Shown here in pieces: positions 33,148 through 45,400 of a stretch of DNA of 64,000 bases. The position numbers and the translations under genes are program-made. The DNA lies in assembly GCF_024713975.1 (NCBI RefSeq), contig NC_091096.1, positions 4,863,501 to 4,927,500 of the forward strand. Direction: 5' to 3'. The notes under the pieces were generated by a model. The model had not been told where the DNA came from, ran no database searches, and was given only the letters and a program-made list of their open reading frames with translations. This DNA is from Paralichthys olivaceus (lineage: Eukaryota > Chordata > Actinopteri > Pleuronectiformes > Paralichthyidae). Each line of letters opens with the position of its first letter. The first letter of the stretch is position 1.

Positions 33148-33379
33148 ATTTTCATTTTTCGGTGAACTACCCAACAATAAACCCAACAAAGAAGAAGAGG
33201 AAGTAAAACTTAAGAACCAGGTGGTTTCATATTTGTTATTTGAAGCTGTCATCTTATTTGCCAGCTGTAAAATATCCTGCTCATTACGTTCGTGACCAAA
33301 GTTGGGGAGAATAATGTTTAAAGTATAATTTAAAGAATTATATTAGTAGCTTGACGTACTCTCATATCTTCATGCTAAA

Positions 33380-33745
33380 TATAAAACTAGAGGAGCAGGA
33401 CGGTAGCTTAGCTTATGCTAATGTAGCAGAGGGAATTAAATGCTGATTATAGTCGTAAACAGCTAGCAAGTAATGTTAGTTGTTTACGACTATAATCAGC
33501 ATTTAATTCTCGTTTTTGACATTTTCCTCGTGTGTCTTGTGTCGACCAAACAACACATAACATGTTCATTTGTTGTTTTTGAATTTACCTTTATTAGGAT
33601 TCACATAAAGACTGATCTATATCTACTTCATTATAATTACAGAACTCAGGGAAAATAAACTTTAATCAGTGCTGGTCGGAAGATTCTGAAATCAAGCTAG
33701 CTGTTTTCCTTCTAAGCTAAGCTTACAGTCTCCTGGCTGTCGGCT
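33380..33745. mobile_element. Probable foldback/MITE-like element
   Basis: The left part contains GGAGCAGGACGGTAGCTTAGCTTATGCTAA. The right part contains CTAAGCTAAGCTTACAGTCTCCTGGCTG, roughly its reverse complement, so the ends are imperfect inverted repeats. Sequences with AGCTAGCTGTTT and CTAAGCTAAGCT are, from memory, common in teleost non-autonomous elements. A perfect 29-bp inverted repeat lies inside. Borders are approximate. Confidence 0.5.
33433..33509. repeat. Perfect 29-bp inverted repeat with 19-nt loop
   Basis: Bases 33433-33461 (GAATTAAATGCTGATTATAG...) are the exact reverse complement of 33481-33509 (...CTATAATCAGCATTTAATTC), separated by 19 nt containing GCTAGCAAGTAATG. A transcript through it in either direction would form a 29-bp perfect stem. 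Confidence 0.92.
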
Positions 33746-33839
33746 CTTGTGTAGTTTACAGACACGAGTGTGGCCCAACACACACACAGCAATTCAACAA
33801 ACTTAACAGAAATACTGTTGAGAATTAAACCTAATAATT

Positions 33840-33989
33840 GTGAAATATGTCGTTATCGATTAGTTTGAGCTCATATCAACATCAGTATCGGGCTAAAATC
33901 CAGTATCAGTCAGATTCTACTGTTTTGTTTAATTATTATTCTTGTAACTTGAATTTATCTGAAGTCGATGGTAAATATTCATTTGATCT
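33840..33989. repeat. Duplicated 150-bp segment, copy B
   Basis: Same-strand match of 31719-31868. It lies downstream of the LRR gene stop codon on the minus strand, so it probably belongs to that gene's 3' UTR or flank. Confidence 0.85.
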
Positions 33990-34159
33990 GTTGTTAATCT
34001 GTGGATTTAATGGACTCTCATTAAAATCATATTCATGTGTTCATTCAATTCTTACCAAGAAAGTGAATGACTGAATTTCAGTGCTGATTAATTTCATTTC
34101 ATTTAAAGAATTCTGGGGTTAAAACTCCAAAACTATATAATTCACAAAAAAACTCTTTT

Positions 34160-35238
34160 CTAACGCCGCTGCTTGTTGACATGTATCTGTCTCCACCTCT
34201 CTCGCGTCCAGCGGCCGTTGTTCTGGGCGACCTCGTGCAGCAGGTCCATGAAGGCGTACTCGTTGCCATGCAGCAGCGTTTCGTCATCTGGCGAGGCTCC
34301 ACCAGGGGGAGCCTTTGAGCCGGTGCTTCTGTTTTCCGCCCCCGCAGCTTGTTTTGATTCTTTCCTCTGCTCTGATTGGCTGGAGACCTTGAGCGCAGGA
34401 TTTCCTGCAGATTTAGCGTCTTGACTTGGGGTTTTATGACTCGTCCGTCTCGCTGAGGCCGGGTCCTCTCTCTTGAAGTCCGTGTGGACCTGAGTTCTAA
34501 AATCTTTCATTTCATTTTGCTCCATTTCTTCTTCCTTCTTGTCAGAAATAGAGGGATGCTCCACTTTGTTTCCAGTCTTCTTTACTTCACCAGGGAACGT
34601 CTCAGTCTCATTTCCCTCCTCCTTCATTTGACATCTTTCCTGCCACTGAACTGCAGTCGGAGGCCAGGTGGAAACCCTCCCCATCACTTTTCCCATCTGT
34701 GACCTTTGACCTGACCTGTCGGTGGACCTTTGGTTGAGATTCTCAGGACTGGCTTGGTTCTGATCGGTGCTGATGCTCAGATAAGGAAGAGCGTCAGCGC
34801 CGACAGAAACACACTGAGAGTTTTCCTCCATCTCGTTGCCGTCATCAGGTTGTTTCTCATTTTTCTCACTTGTGTTTTCTGCCTGATTTCCTCTCGTTGC
34901 TTCCGCTTCATTTTCCACTTTCTTCTTTGCGTCTTGTGACTGAGCCTCCGAGTCATTTTGTGCAGTCACTTGATTTTTCCCGCACACACCAAAAGGAGCG
35001 ATGAAGAGAATAGCATTAGCCGACTTAGCTCTGACTCCAGTGCGCGGCCTCCTCCAGGCCTCCTCTGGGTCTGTGTTCTCAGAGCGTCCTGCAGATCCAT
35101 TGTGACTCGATCTTCTCTCTGCTTCCAACTCGCTTCTCTCTTCTCTCGGACGATCGGGCGTCACAGCTTTGTTGCTGCGTTTCCTCCGGAGCTGCACCGT
35201 CAGGAAACACAGCACACACAGCGGCACACACAGGAACG
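34160..35238 (-). CDS. LRR gene last exon: end of transmembrane helix and cytoplasmic tail
   Basis: The exon begins at a CTGCAG acceptor and completes the helix with FLCVPLCVLCFLTVQ, then the basic LRRKRSNK. The tail is low complexity and hydrophilic, with many E, K, S and N and few hydrophobics. The most structured-looking part is the end, NEYAFMDLLHEVAQNNGRW followed by TRERWRQIHVNKQRR and TAG/TAA-type stop at 34160-34162. Confidence 0.85.
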
Positions 35239-37810
35239 CTGCAGAGGAGAGTCAGCAGAAAGAAAGTTGTTTAGTTTTTTAATAAACAGGCAAAGATGTC
35301 AAATCTTAAAAATACTTACCTATCACAAAGATGAGCGAACACACTGTATTTGTGTTGGATGATGATTCTGAAGTCGCACATTTTTCTAGAAGAAACCACA
35401 GAAACATGAAACATGAATTATTCCTGCAATGGATGAGCGATGTCTGAAGAAAGACACAAACTCACCAGTTCCTCCAGAGTGTGACGTGACAGACGTCTCC
35501 GTCTCTGATGATGGTGACGTCACATGTGTTGCTGTGGGAACAGAGACGCTTAACTAGAGACACACACGTAAGTCCATGCAGTCGTCTGAATGTGATATTT
35601 AAAATTTGAATATTTGAATCTGTATCAAAACACAAAATGTTTTTTGACAGACTCATGACAGAGTTATAGATCATATTTATCACGCAGCTGTGGCGCCATC
35701 TGTTGGTGAAAAACCATAAACAATTAAGGGTGAGAGAAGGTGCGTGTGTCTTTTTTAATTGATATTTTTGATGAATGAATTCATAATTCTTCAAAAAGTA
35801 TATTGCTCCTGTTATTTTACTGACGAAGACATTAAAAGAGTCTGAACACAAACTGAATATAACTCGACTCTGAAATCTGAAACATGAAGAAGCTCGTGTA
35901 CCAGACTGAGACGTTTTCAAAGCGGAGGCATCAGTGGACGTCTCCGTCTCTGATGTTGACTGTGATGCAGTTGTCAAAGGTTTTGCTTGAGGGAACAAAA
36001 CAAGAGACTGATGATAATTTCGCAATAAAGATTTAGGGTTAGTAGTAATTTCCTTATAAGTGATATTTCTGACAAATGCCTGCAAAACTTTTAGTTCTCA
36101 TCATTATGGAATTGGAGAAAGTGTTTGTTTCATCATCATCTCTGGAGAAGCAGATGTACCGGAGGATGTCGGCCCGTCAGTGGGTTTTGAGGAAGTCGGC
36201 CCGTCAGTGGGTTTTGAGGATGTCGGCCCGTCAGTGGGTTTTGTGTGAACAGATTGTGACTCTGACGTTGATCCTGGCTCCGGTGACGTCATGCACACCG
36301 TCACGTTCCACACCGGCTGACCCCTCAGGGCGGGAGGCGTCTGGCAGGTGACCTCCATGTGTCTGTCCAGCTGAGATCTGCTCTGAAGATCTGACAACAG
36401 AAACACATTTATTCTACTTTGAAACACACAAGGTCTCGTTGTTGTTTGTCTTTATATTTCTCAAACCTTTGAGGAGAACCACAAAGTCCTCAGCTCCACA
36501 GGAACAGTCCCAGGGGTTCCTGTCCAGGCCGACCCTGGTGGACCTGAGCGACCTGAGCAGCTGCGGCGAGAGCCGAGTCATCCTGTTCTCCGACAGGTCC
36601 AACTCCGTCAGGTCGACCTGCGAGAGGAAACTGTTCGGACCCAGGGTTGTGATTCTGTTCTTGTTCAGTCTGAGCTCCGTGAGGCTGACGAGGCCGCTCA
36701 GCTGGGACTCGTTCAGGGCTCGGATGTGGTTTTCTGTCAGGCTGAGCTCTGTGAGGACATCAGGGCGGCCGAACCACCTCCAGGTCACATGGGTCAACAT
36801 GTTCCTCGTCAGACTGACGCTCGTCAGGTTCAGGAAGGAACCGAAGGCCCCTTCAGCGACGGCTGTGACGCCGGCGTTGTCCATCCTGAGCCTGGTTACA
36901 GAGGTCAGGTTGTCACTGTGGAACACGGTGGAGTTGATCTCCCCAACGTCACTCACGTACATCGCCAGGGTCGAATAACCCGGACTGAAATCTGAGAGAT
37001 TCAACAAGGAAACAATGATTTCTCTGTTGCAGCAGCGTGGTCTGATGATGAACACGTTTTTATTGAAATAAACTACAAGTTCAGTTTTTACTCTTTATTT
37101 ATTTACCATTTACACGTTTATCACCTCCATTACTGAACAGACTGAGACTAAACTTGGTGGAAAGATGGAACATGAGCAAAGAAAGAAACTGTTGGATCTG
37201 GACAAACTTTCTTTAGCTTAGGAAGATTCACAGTTTCCTGCCAAAGGTTGAGGTCCGTATTTGGAGCAGACAATAAAAATTAAAAAAAACATGCTTTTGA
37301 TGCCATCTAGTGGTAAGGATGTTCAGTGTCACACTACACGCAATCAAATCATATCAAGGTCCAACACTTAGTTTAACACTAATATCATGAAAATGAGAAA
37401 AATGTAAAAAAAAAAAAAAGCCTAATTTCTAATTCGTCTTGTGTCTGTTACTTTGATCGATGTTTAATGTTTTTAGAGGATTCATGCTCCAGCTCTCACT
37501 CACACTGAAACTGGAGTGTCAACATTTTAAAAGTGTTTTAAGGAAGGAATCTAAAAATCCAACATTCAGTTGAAACACCGATATTTAAGTTTCTCTAAAA
37601 GTAAAGTGCTCGAGTTAAAGTTCCCTCACGTGCAGGGACGTTCCTGCAGATCAGAACTCGTCCTTCTGCGTCACACGAGAAGCTGAACTCCACGTTCAGC
37701 AGCAACAAAAGCAGAACAACGAGAGCTGAGGAGAGAGATCACAATGAGTGTGGACGTCAACGTGTTCTGTTCTGTTCATGAGGATGAAATCAGAAACTCT
37801 CACCTGTCAT
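34160..37810 (-). CDS. Leucine-rich-repeat type I membrane protein, orthologue not identified
   Basis: Eight exons in translation order: 37804-37810, 37630-37725, 36467-36991, 36160-36390, 35902-35985, 35466-35531, 35320-35385, 34160-35238. They total 2,154 bp, 717 residues plus stop, with all phases consistent. Residues 1 to ~19 are a signal peptide (MTALVVLLLLLLNVEFSFSC includes the first mature cysteine). A cysteine-containing N-terminal cap, about five LRRs of LxxLxLxxNxIxxL type, and a C-terminal cap with NPWDCSCGAEDFVVLLKDL follow. Then come a Ser/Thr-rich stalk with three KPTDGPTSS repeats (~250-345), a transmembrane helix (~348-372, followed by QLRRKR stop-transfer), and a ~345-residue polar, Glu/Ser/Lys-rich cytoplasmic tail ending GRWTRERWRQIHVNKQRR. 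The architecture suggests a cell-surface receptor or adhesion protein. The ligand is unknown and I would not assign a family name. Confidence 0.85.
36160..36390 (-). CDS. LRR gene exon with C-cap end and tandem PTDGP repeats
   Basis: It finishes the LRR C-terminal cap (LQSRSQLDRHMEVTC, then RGQPVWNVTVC with the last cysteines) and runs into the stalk. A 27-bp DNA unit is repeated three times at ~36167-36245, encoding KPTDGPTSS copies. The donor GTACAT follows a TCCTCCG end. Confidence 0.8.
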
Positions 37811-39019
37811 GGTGATCGGTCTCTTCAGTGCAGGATGGAGATGAAGGTCTGTGTCTTCCTGCAGGGACAGATCTCTGACTGGTGGTCTTGTGATGACCTG
37901 AGCTCACCAGGTGTGACAGAGGAACACCGTCGCTATGACAGACCGCAGATCGCCACGGTTACGAGCACCGGCGTTGATGTGTTAGAGGAGACGCTGTTCC
38001 AGTTGGTCGATGGAGTGAGAGGGGCCAGAGGAGACCACGGGACAGTTTCACACATTTAACTTTAAATATATTTTTCTTTTTTTCTGCTTAAAGAAGATTC
38101 AGACAACAAAGAAGAAAATAAACCTCAGGATAAAGCGATGTGTAAAAAATACCAACATCAGTGTGGTGTTTATAAAACATGAGCTTCACGGATGAAAAAA
38201 TGAAATCAAGCCATGACGAGAGAATAAGAGTGAGACACGAATTTACTGGGAACTTTAAAAATATGTAATTAACCTGTTAAATACTGGGCTATTATTATTA
38301 TTATAAGAGCAATGGAAACATACTTTTATCACGAGTTCTTATTATTCTTGTGTTGTGTTAAAAAAGAATTGTTGGGGAAAATAAATCTGATCATTCGTGA
38401 ATAAAGTCAAGAGAAATGTGTCCTCGACCTCTCAGGAGTCATTTCACTGAACGGTGCGATTTCAATATCTTTCAATCTCGTGAATATATTTGGTTAACAT
38501 TGTCAACAATATCAATTTAAGACTTTAATAAATTTAAATCTTCATGTCACATATGAAAGATAAGAAGGAAGAGTCTGAGAATTATTTACTCATAACTGAA
38601 GAGAAGGTGAAGTAGAGAAAAGTTACCTCTCAAACTACAAACAGAGACACTGAGTGTTCTTGTTTGTAGTTTTATTAGTGAGCTAACGTCTGGATTAATT
38701 AATCTTATAAACACATTAATATTTTGTAAGATAAGATTTTAACATATTTAAGGCCAATGAGTGAATCTGAGACGTTTTAAGATGCAGCAGAAACACTGAT
38801 AGTTTTCTTCTTTGCTTTAAGACTTACACAACCCAGTGAGATTAGTTTTTACTGATGGATGAAAATAAAAGTTTCAGTGAGAGGACGGAAATAGTGAATG
38901 TGTTAAATGTTAAAATCTGTGCGGTGCCTAAAAACTAGCAGAGAAAAGAAAAGAGTGAGTTTCACAAATGAATAAGAAAGAAAAACAAATCAAGTCATGA
39001 GGAAAGAACAAAAATGTGA
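37811..39019. other. Intergenic region between the LRR gene 5' end and camsap1 3' end
   Basis: AT-rich, with no ORF or RNA gene that I can support. The LRR gene promoter should lie in its left part, just above 37810, but I see no clear TATA box. Confidence 0.4.
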
Positions 39020-40906
39020 CTTTTAATCACTTGAAAATTTATTCCGTTTCAGTGCTTCCATTTTAAAATAAATAGATGGCATGGGACCAACGATTAAAAT
39101 CAACAGGGATGAAAAAATACACTGGTGTAACAAAAATGGTGACCAAATGCCAATACAATCTTTTAGTTTTAACATAAAAATACACTCACATACTATTAAA
39201 GATGTACCACCCCCCCGCCCCCCAAAACACCACAATGCAGCAGATGAGAAATCAAGTATTCTGTTGTTCTCAGACAGCAGTAGTATCATATCAGCTTCAC
39301 ATCAGAATTCAATCTTAGCGTTTGGTTTCCACTCTTTTCGGAGCGCAGTGTTTTTAATTAGTTCTTTCGCTTTTATGCCCATTTTTAAACAGGTAACGTA
39401 AAAATTCCCCCAACGACAAACGGAAAGTAAAGTGCGTGTGCGACACTTGTGGTTGATCTCGAGGCCAACGAACGGTTTGCAAAGAAGCACTTTGATTGTG
39501 TTTTTGTTTTGTTTTTTTTTTAAAGGAGGAGAAGAAGGAGGAGAAGAGACGACGTGGCAGTGTTCGTCAAAACCTTGGAGGAATGTTCTTTAATGTCGGT
39601 ACAGAACTGAACCACAGTCGAACTGGTGACACGGCAGCAGCACACACACGCTTCACAACGGGAGTGTGTGTGTGTGTGTGTTTCTGTCGTGGTGGGACAG
39701 GGAGACACGTGGGGGAGGAGTGGGGGAGTTACACTGTATGAAAGAAGCCGTTGACGAGTGTTCATGAGTGCACCTTTTATACAGGACAATCCAAGAGTGC
39801 CCAGTGGAGAGAAAACACGACTAAAGCCCTAAACAACAGAGAATTCCTGTCATGATGAAAATGCATAAACATCACGTTAGAACCACATCGCTTCAAGAGG
39901 AATTCATTCAAATAAAACGAAAACGCTAAAACAAAAACCAGCATAATTTCTGTAACAAAGCCCATGATCGGCCGTCTTCTGACACCCTCGTGAAAAAAGG
40001 ATGTTTCAAATAAAAGGTTTTTAAAATGACCGTCATCACCATATCCTGTTAGTTTTTTTTTTTCTTGCTATACACATATCCAGTGCTACACGATCAGCGT
40101 CTAGTTTAAAAAGCGGTTGAGTTAAAGAGACGATAGTACCACGATGCGTGAAAGGCCGACAGATGTCTGAGGGAGACCTGAGGAGCTCTCCCCCCCGTGA
40201 CAACAACAACAAAAAAAAGAGAAGACAGTTCAGAGCAGCAGGTTTTATGGAGATCCCTGGTGAGGCAAAAATCGGCAATGCCAGCCTGATTCGACAGATT
40301 CGAAAGTCCACGAGGGAAGAAAGTGTTTCTGATGGGACCGCGGAGGAGTCCCACAGACCTGAAGGGGTCGTACAAAGGTCCCTTTTGTGACAGAAATCCC
40401 CCCCGATGTCCTCTCCTTGTGTCCAAAAGAGTCCAAAGGAGAGTCGTCTCGGAGGGAAGGAAGGATTTGAGTGCTGCAGCTGAGCTCCATCATGACAGTG
40501 CTGAACTAATAAATACTTGATGTAAAAACGGACATCCACCACACATGAGAGAGACAGAGGAAAAATAATGCCACATGCTTGAGAGTTGTGGTCGTCGTAG
40601 AAAAAAAAAAAAAAAAAACGGAACCTGAACAGATCGCACTGAGATCACAGGCAGGAGAAGCAGATTCAGCATCATTCCTCTTTATGTTGCAAGCACCAGT
40701 CCCTCAGACCAACTGTAACACACACACACACACACGAGCACGTATTCCCTTTCCCTTGTTCACGGCTGTGGCCTCTCCTGAGGAGGCTTCGAGACCGAGC
40801 GTTGCGGCGAGCTTGGCTGTGAGCGTCGATGCAGTCGATTCAGGACACGAGCGAGATGAGGGAAATGATGATTTGTAAGATAGAGGGTTCCGAGTCCAGC
40901 CTCCTG
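39020..40906 (-). other. camsap1: camsap1 3' UTR candidate
   Basis: After the camsap1 stop (40907-40909) there is ~1.9 kb without a gene. On the minus strand AATAAA lies at 39038-39043, a plausible poly(A) signal. The region includes a CA run at ~40721-40735 and A-rich and GT-rich tracts; ORFs on both strands are incidental. Confidence 0.5.
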
Positions 40907-42402
40907 CTATTTTACACTTTTCTTTGGCACAGCCCCTCTCTTGGCCTGCCACAGGTGGTTGTGGATGGTCAGGGCGTCCACGCTCACTGACACAGTCTTG
41001 GCAGGAATGACAGTGAACTGCTTGCGGTCGGAGCTGTACTTGTACAGCTTGTCGATCATCTTCTTGCTGATGCACTTCGGTCCCGTGCCGGTCAACTTCT
41101 GGATCTCCTCGGTGTCGGGGAAGTACGAGTACAGCGCCCTGAACTGACAGCCGCCGTCGCGAAACAGGATCATCAGGTGGTTGGACTCGCACTTCTCCAG
41201 CTCCTGGTAAACGAGGAGAAAGAAGACAGTTATTGTTGTGACACAGAAATTCAATGAAACACAATGAAATATTTTTTTAAGAGCAGGAGTTTAGAGTAAA
41301 ATCTTAAAAGTGGACAAGAAATAAAGTTCCTGGCCAGAAAACAAGACCTTCTCCTGAGAGTTGATAACTTGGCAGACAAACACACACGTCTTTTTTAGAC
41401 TTGACATCAACTTGACCACAAAGTAGATTTATTTTGTATGTTGTCAAAGCTTCTGCAAAGAAATCCTGAGCGACATCAACTTCATCTAGAAAAGTTGCTG
41501 TAACTTTAATAATATAACTTACATTTTCCAAACAAGGAAGCTTTGATCATTGATTGATTAACTTGAAATTCATTTTCTTTATTTACATTTTTATCACATT
41601 TTAATGTTGTTTTATCCAGCACTACTTTTTTCTGACGGACTAATCGACTGAAGCATTTCTCAGCTCTACCTTCTCGTATCAAGTTCATAAAGCTGCTGAG
41701 TTTATACGTTTTCAAAGATGTTTATTTTACCGGTTCATGTAAAATCAGTGTCGTCCAAAAAATCTCCTCGTAATTCATGAAATGAACATAAGTAGGTCAG
41801 TACCTCTAGGATCTGGTTCTTCTGGGGCTCGTTGACTTTGCCGGCCAGGCAGCAGTGAGAGATTGCGTTGTGGATGATTGGCTTGTTTGACTTGGCGCTG
41901 GGCTCCTTGAACAGTTTGGGACCTGGAGGAGGAACACGAACACGTAACCAGAGAGAAAATAATCAGTCAGAATAGTTTCTGATTATAAATTAACTGCAAC
42001 ATCACACGACCGGTCAGGTTACTGCTGTTAACAGTGCACTGACCAGTGTATTCAGCCATGGAAGTGATGGAGGACGCGGTGGAGCCGTTGTCCCAGTCTC
42101 GTTCTGCAGTCCGACTGTTACGACTTCCTGGAAACGACTCCACGGAGTCACAGCTGAAATGAAAAGAACAATCACAAAGACATTTTGAGATTTATTGAAA
42201 ACAGAAATCCAATTAAACACAAGAAACTGTAAAAAGCAAACAACACAGAGTATTTTTCAGCACAAGTGAATAAAAAATCCTCTGTGAGCAGCAGCTCACC
42301 GCTGCGAGCCGGCTCCTCCAGAGTTGACGCTGTCGGCCTCGTTGGTCGCGCCGGAGGCCAGAGACAGACTGGATCCTGATTGGGCAGAGCTCAGGTTGTC
42401 AG
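40907..42402 (-). CDS. camsap1: camsap1 exons encoding the linker and CKK domain
   Basis: Exons 42300-42402, 42044-42153, 41804-41922 and 40907-41203. After a Ser-rich linker (ADNLSSAQSGSSLSLASG, RDWDNGSTASSITSMAEYTG) the CKK starts around KLFKEPSAKSNKPIIHNAIS. It continues with LEKCESNHLMILFRDGGCQF, LTGTGPKCISKKMIDKLYK and the end DALTIHNHLWQAKRGAVPKK. CKK is the domain that recognises the microtubule minus end. Confidence 0.96.
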
Positions 42403-45400
42403 CTGTAACGAACAGAAGAGGCAATTTAATTGTAATGTTGTAACCAGGCGACAACAACAACTTTCACTATATAAAACACTTCAGAAAACCCTGAACATCC
42501 TCAACAACCTTCACTACAACTTAATGTCTGAAGCAATTATTTAATATATGAATTCTTGTAGTAAAATAGAAAATCATTGCAGCCGAGTCGGTCAATGTTT
42601 CCCACAGAACAATGGAGCTTCAGCTGAAAGTCAAACTGATGATGTGTCGTGTCTTACGTGTGGAAGAGCACTTGGAGAAGTTTTCGCTGGAGGATTCCTC
42701 TCTGAGCACCGGCTTGTGTCGATGTTTCTGCTTCGGTTTCGGTGTTTTTGGCTTCAGAAGTCCCTGCTCCTCAAACATCTCCTGCTGCTTCCTCTGCAGA
42801 TACTCCTGCTTTATCAGCTCCCGCCTCGTCTTCTCCTCTTCTTTACGCAGGCGATCCTCCTCGGCCTTCCGTCTGGTGTAGAAATCAAACATCTGCTGGT
42901 TAGCTTTTTTGGTGGAGCAACATTTGAATCCTGATGTGAATGCCGGTGAGAACGAGTTACCTTGCTTCATCTCGTTTCAGCTCAGATTCTGCTTCTAGCT
43001 GTTGTTTACGGAGTCGAGCCTCCTCAGCTTTTTTCTGCTGCTTCAGCAAGAACGCTGCTCTTTTCTTTGCAAGCTCATCCTCTGCCTTCTGCTCGTCCTA
43101 CAACGTGAGGCGAAGAACAATTCTTTATCGTTTGAAAAGTTATGATCAACCTTTTATTTTGTTGTGAAGTAGACAACAGTTTGTATTTTGTGATTTTATG
43201 TTTCAGACACTGGCAAACTGAAATGGAATCAGCCATGAAGTACCAATTATTGAAATTAAGACTTAGTGAATTACAAAAAAACATATAAACGAATAAACAA
43301 ATATTGAAATTTTTATTACCTTGAAGAAGAAGCCCATGACCGACTTCTGCTCTCCACTCCCTCCTTCTGTTGTTGAATCCTCCTCTTCCTCGGGATGTTT
43401 CAGCTCAGACAGATCGACCTCGATCAGGTGGGACTTGCTGCGCTCCTCTGATGGTATGTTCTCTTTCCCCGAACCGTCTGAAGAATTGAGCTCAGACTCT
43501 CTCAAGGTGCTGGACAGGCAGTCGTCAAAGGACACTTCCGAGGCCGTCACTGCCGTTAGGTCCACTCGGGTTGGCAGACGTATGTTCGCCTCGTCGTGAA
43601 GCCTGAAGTTGGCGCTCCGGATGTGTCCAGAGCCTGGCCTGTCGATTGTCTCTGCTGCTGTGGGGTTTCTGGGGCTGTCGGGCAGCTCGGCCCTGGGGGA
43701 CCTGCCCCCGGCTAAATGCCTCAGATGTGGTAATGTCTCTGACCCACTCTGGGTGGGGGTGAGGGTCCTGGACGCCTGCCGGGCTTGCTCCTTGGATATT
43801 TTTAGCTCTGATGGTTTGGACCTGGAGCTCCGGCCTGAGCTCAGCTTGGGGGGTTTCCTCGTGGGGGCGGTGTTACTGCCAGAGATGTGCTCCACATAAT
43901 GAAAGCTGGCCCCAGACTTGGAGTCACTGTTTTTGTCACTTGTGTGAGGGGGAGGAGGAGGAGACAGAGCTGCTCCAGCAGGGGGCGACTGTACATTCTG
44001 TTTCATCAACATCTCCTGCTGCAGCGACATCTGCATCATCTGCTGCTGGATGCTGCCGATGGCTTCGTTCAGCAGCTCAATGGAGCGGCTGCACTCGTTT
44101 AGGTCCAACTCTTCTTCAAGATAAAAGCTGCCGCTGCTTCCCTTCTTATCTGCTTCTAAGGCACCAGGGGGGGTGGTTCCCACCACCTCTTTGTCCCCCC
44201 TCAGGGCATCTACACATAAGCCATCTTTATTTGATGGTCCTTTTTCTCCATTGAGCTCTTCTTTAGAGATGTCGGCCTTCAGCGGGTTGGGTAAAGTGTC
44301 ACTCTTGCCTCCACCTTTCTTTACGATGTGCAGGAAAGCTGCCTTTCCCAGCTTCTGTCTCTGTCTCGACGACAGCACTTCCATCTTCTTCTTCTGGTGC
44401 TCAATGGCACGTCGCTTCTCCTCCAGCTGCATACGTAGCTGGACAAGTTCAGAAGCCAGGACACCACCGCTACCATCCCCGGTACGAGAGTATCCTCCCA
44501 TGGGCGAGGAGGGGCTCTGGTCTCTTTTAAGCCTCCAGGAGGATGACAGGGGCCCGCTGCTCTCTGACCCATCTGGGGTGGTCCTTTGGGAGCTGGAGGC
44601 ACTGGAGCGGAGGTCGTGGTTGCTGCCGAAACGCTGCTGCTGAGCTTTGCGCTCTGCGAAGGAGGTCATACGAACACTGCCACTGGCGATGCTGCTGGCC
44701 TGGGAGTGAGCGCTGAGGCAGGGGCTGGAACGACCGCTGCCTCCGTTCATGTCTTTGTCATCATGCTCTTTCACATTCATATCCTCTTGAAGTTTGGCTG
44801 ATTCTTCTTCTTCATAGTCCTCATTGAAAGCTTTCCTGGGCCAATTGGGGTCTTTAGTGGTAATAGCTTCATCCAAATCCTCTTCTTCCTCATCCAGGTC
44901 TTCAAGCTCAGCATCCAGGCCCGGGCCAGACTTTGGTTCTTCAGCATCTGAATGCAGGTAGAAACCCCCAGCTGGCTCTCTGGTCGAGGGGTCCACACTG
45001 CTTGTGGCAGTGAGCCTGAAACCTGACTGACTCTGGCATGGCTCCTCTGACAAGTCCGCCGCCTCACTTGGAGGGGGAAAAGTTTGGTTTAGGTTGCAGG
45101 ATGTTTTCCTACGAACTGCTGATGCAGGTCCATCTCCTCTGTGTAAAGAACCCCGCCCTGAGGAGCGGGGCACCTCACCACTCTCCTCCTCCTTGTTTAG
45201 GCATACAGACTTTTCTTTAGCCGTTTTGAGAACAGCAGGCATCAGTGGTTCTAGGTAAAAGCTATCTGGTGCAGGTTTGGACTCAGTGGAAGGTTTAGAC
45301 AACACCGTGGCAGTCGCTTGTGTCCCATCAGCCTGTTTGGGGATGGCGGGAGAATCAGTCCGTGCGACTGCCACGAGAGTTTCGTCGTCATCTTCAATGT

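Noticed and set aside
36439..36995. Plus-strand ORFs of 179 and 89 residues opposite the LRR exon
   Set aside because: Shadows of the minus-strand LRR repeats; the minus reading gives clear LRR and cysteine-cap motifs.
43321..44801. Several plus-strand ORFs opposite the large camsap1 exon
   Set aside because: Shadow frames of a long, conserved minus-strand coding exon.
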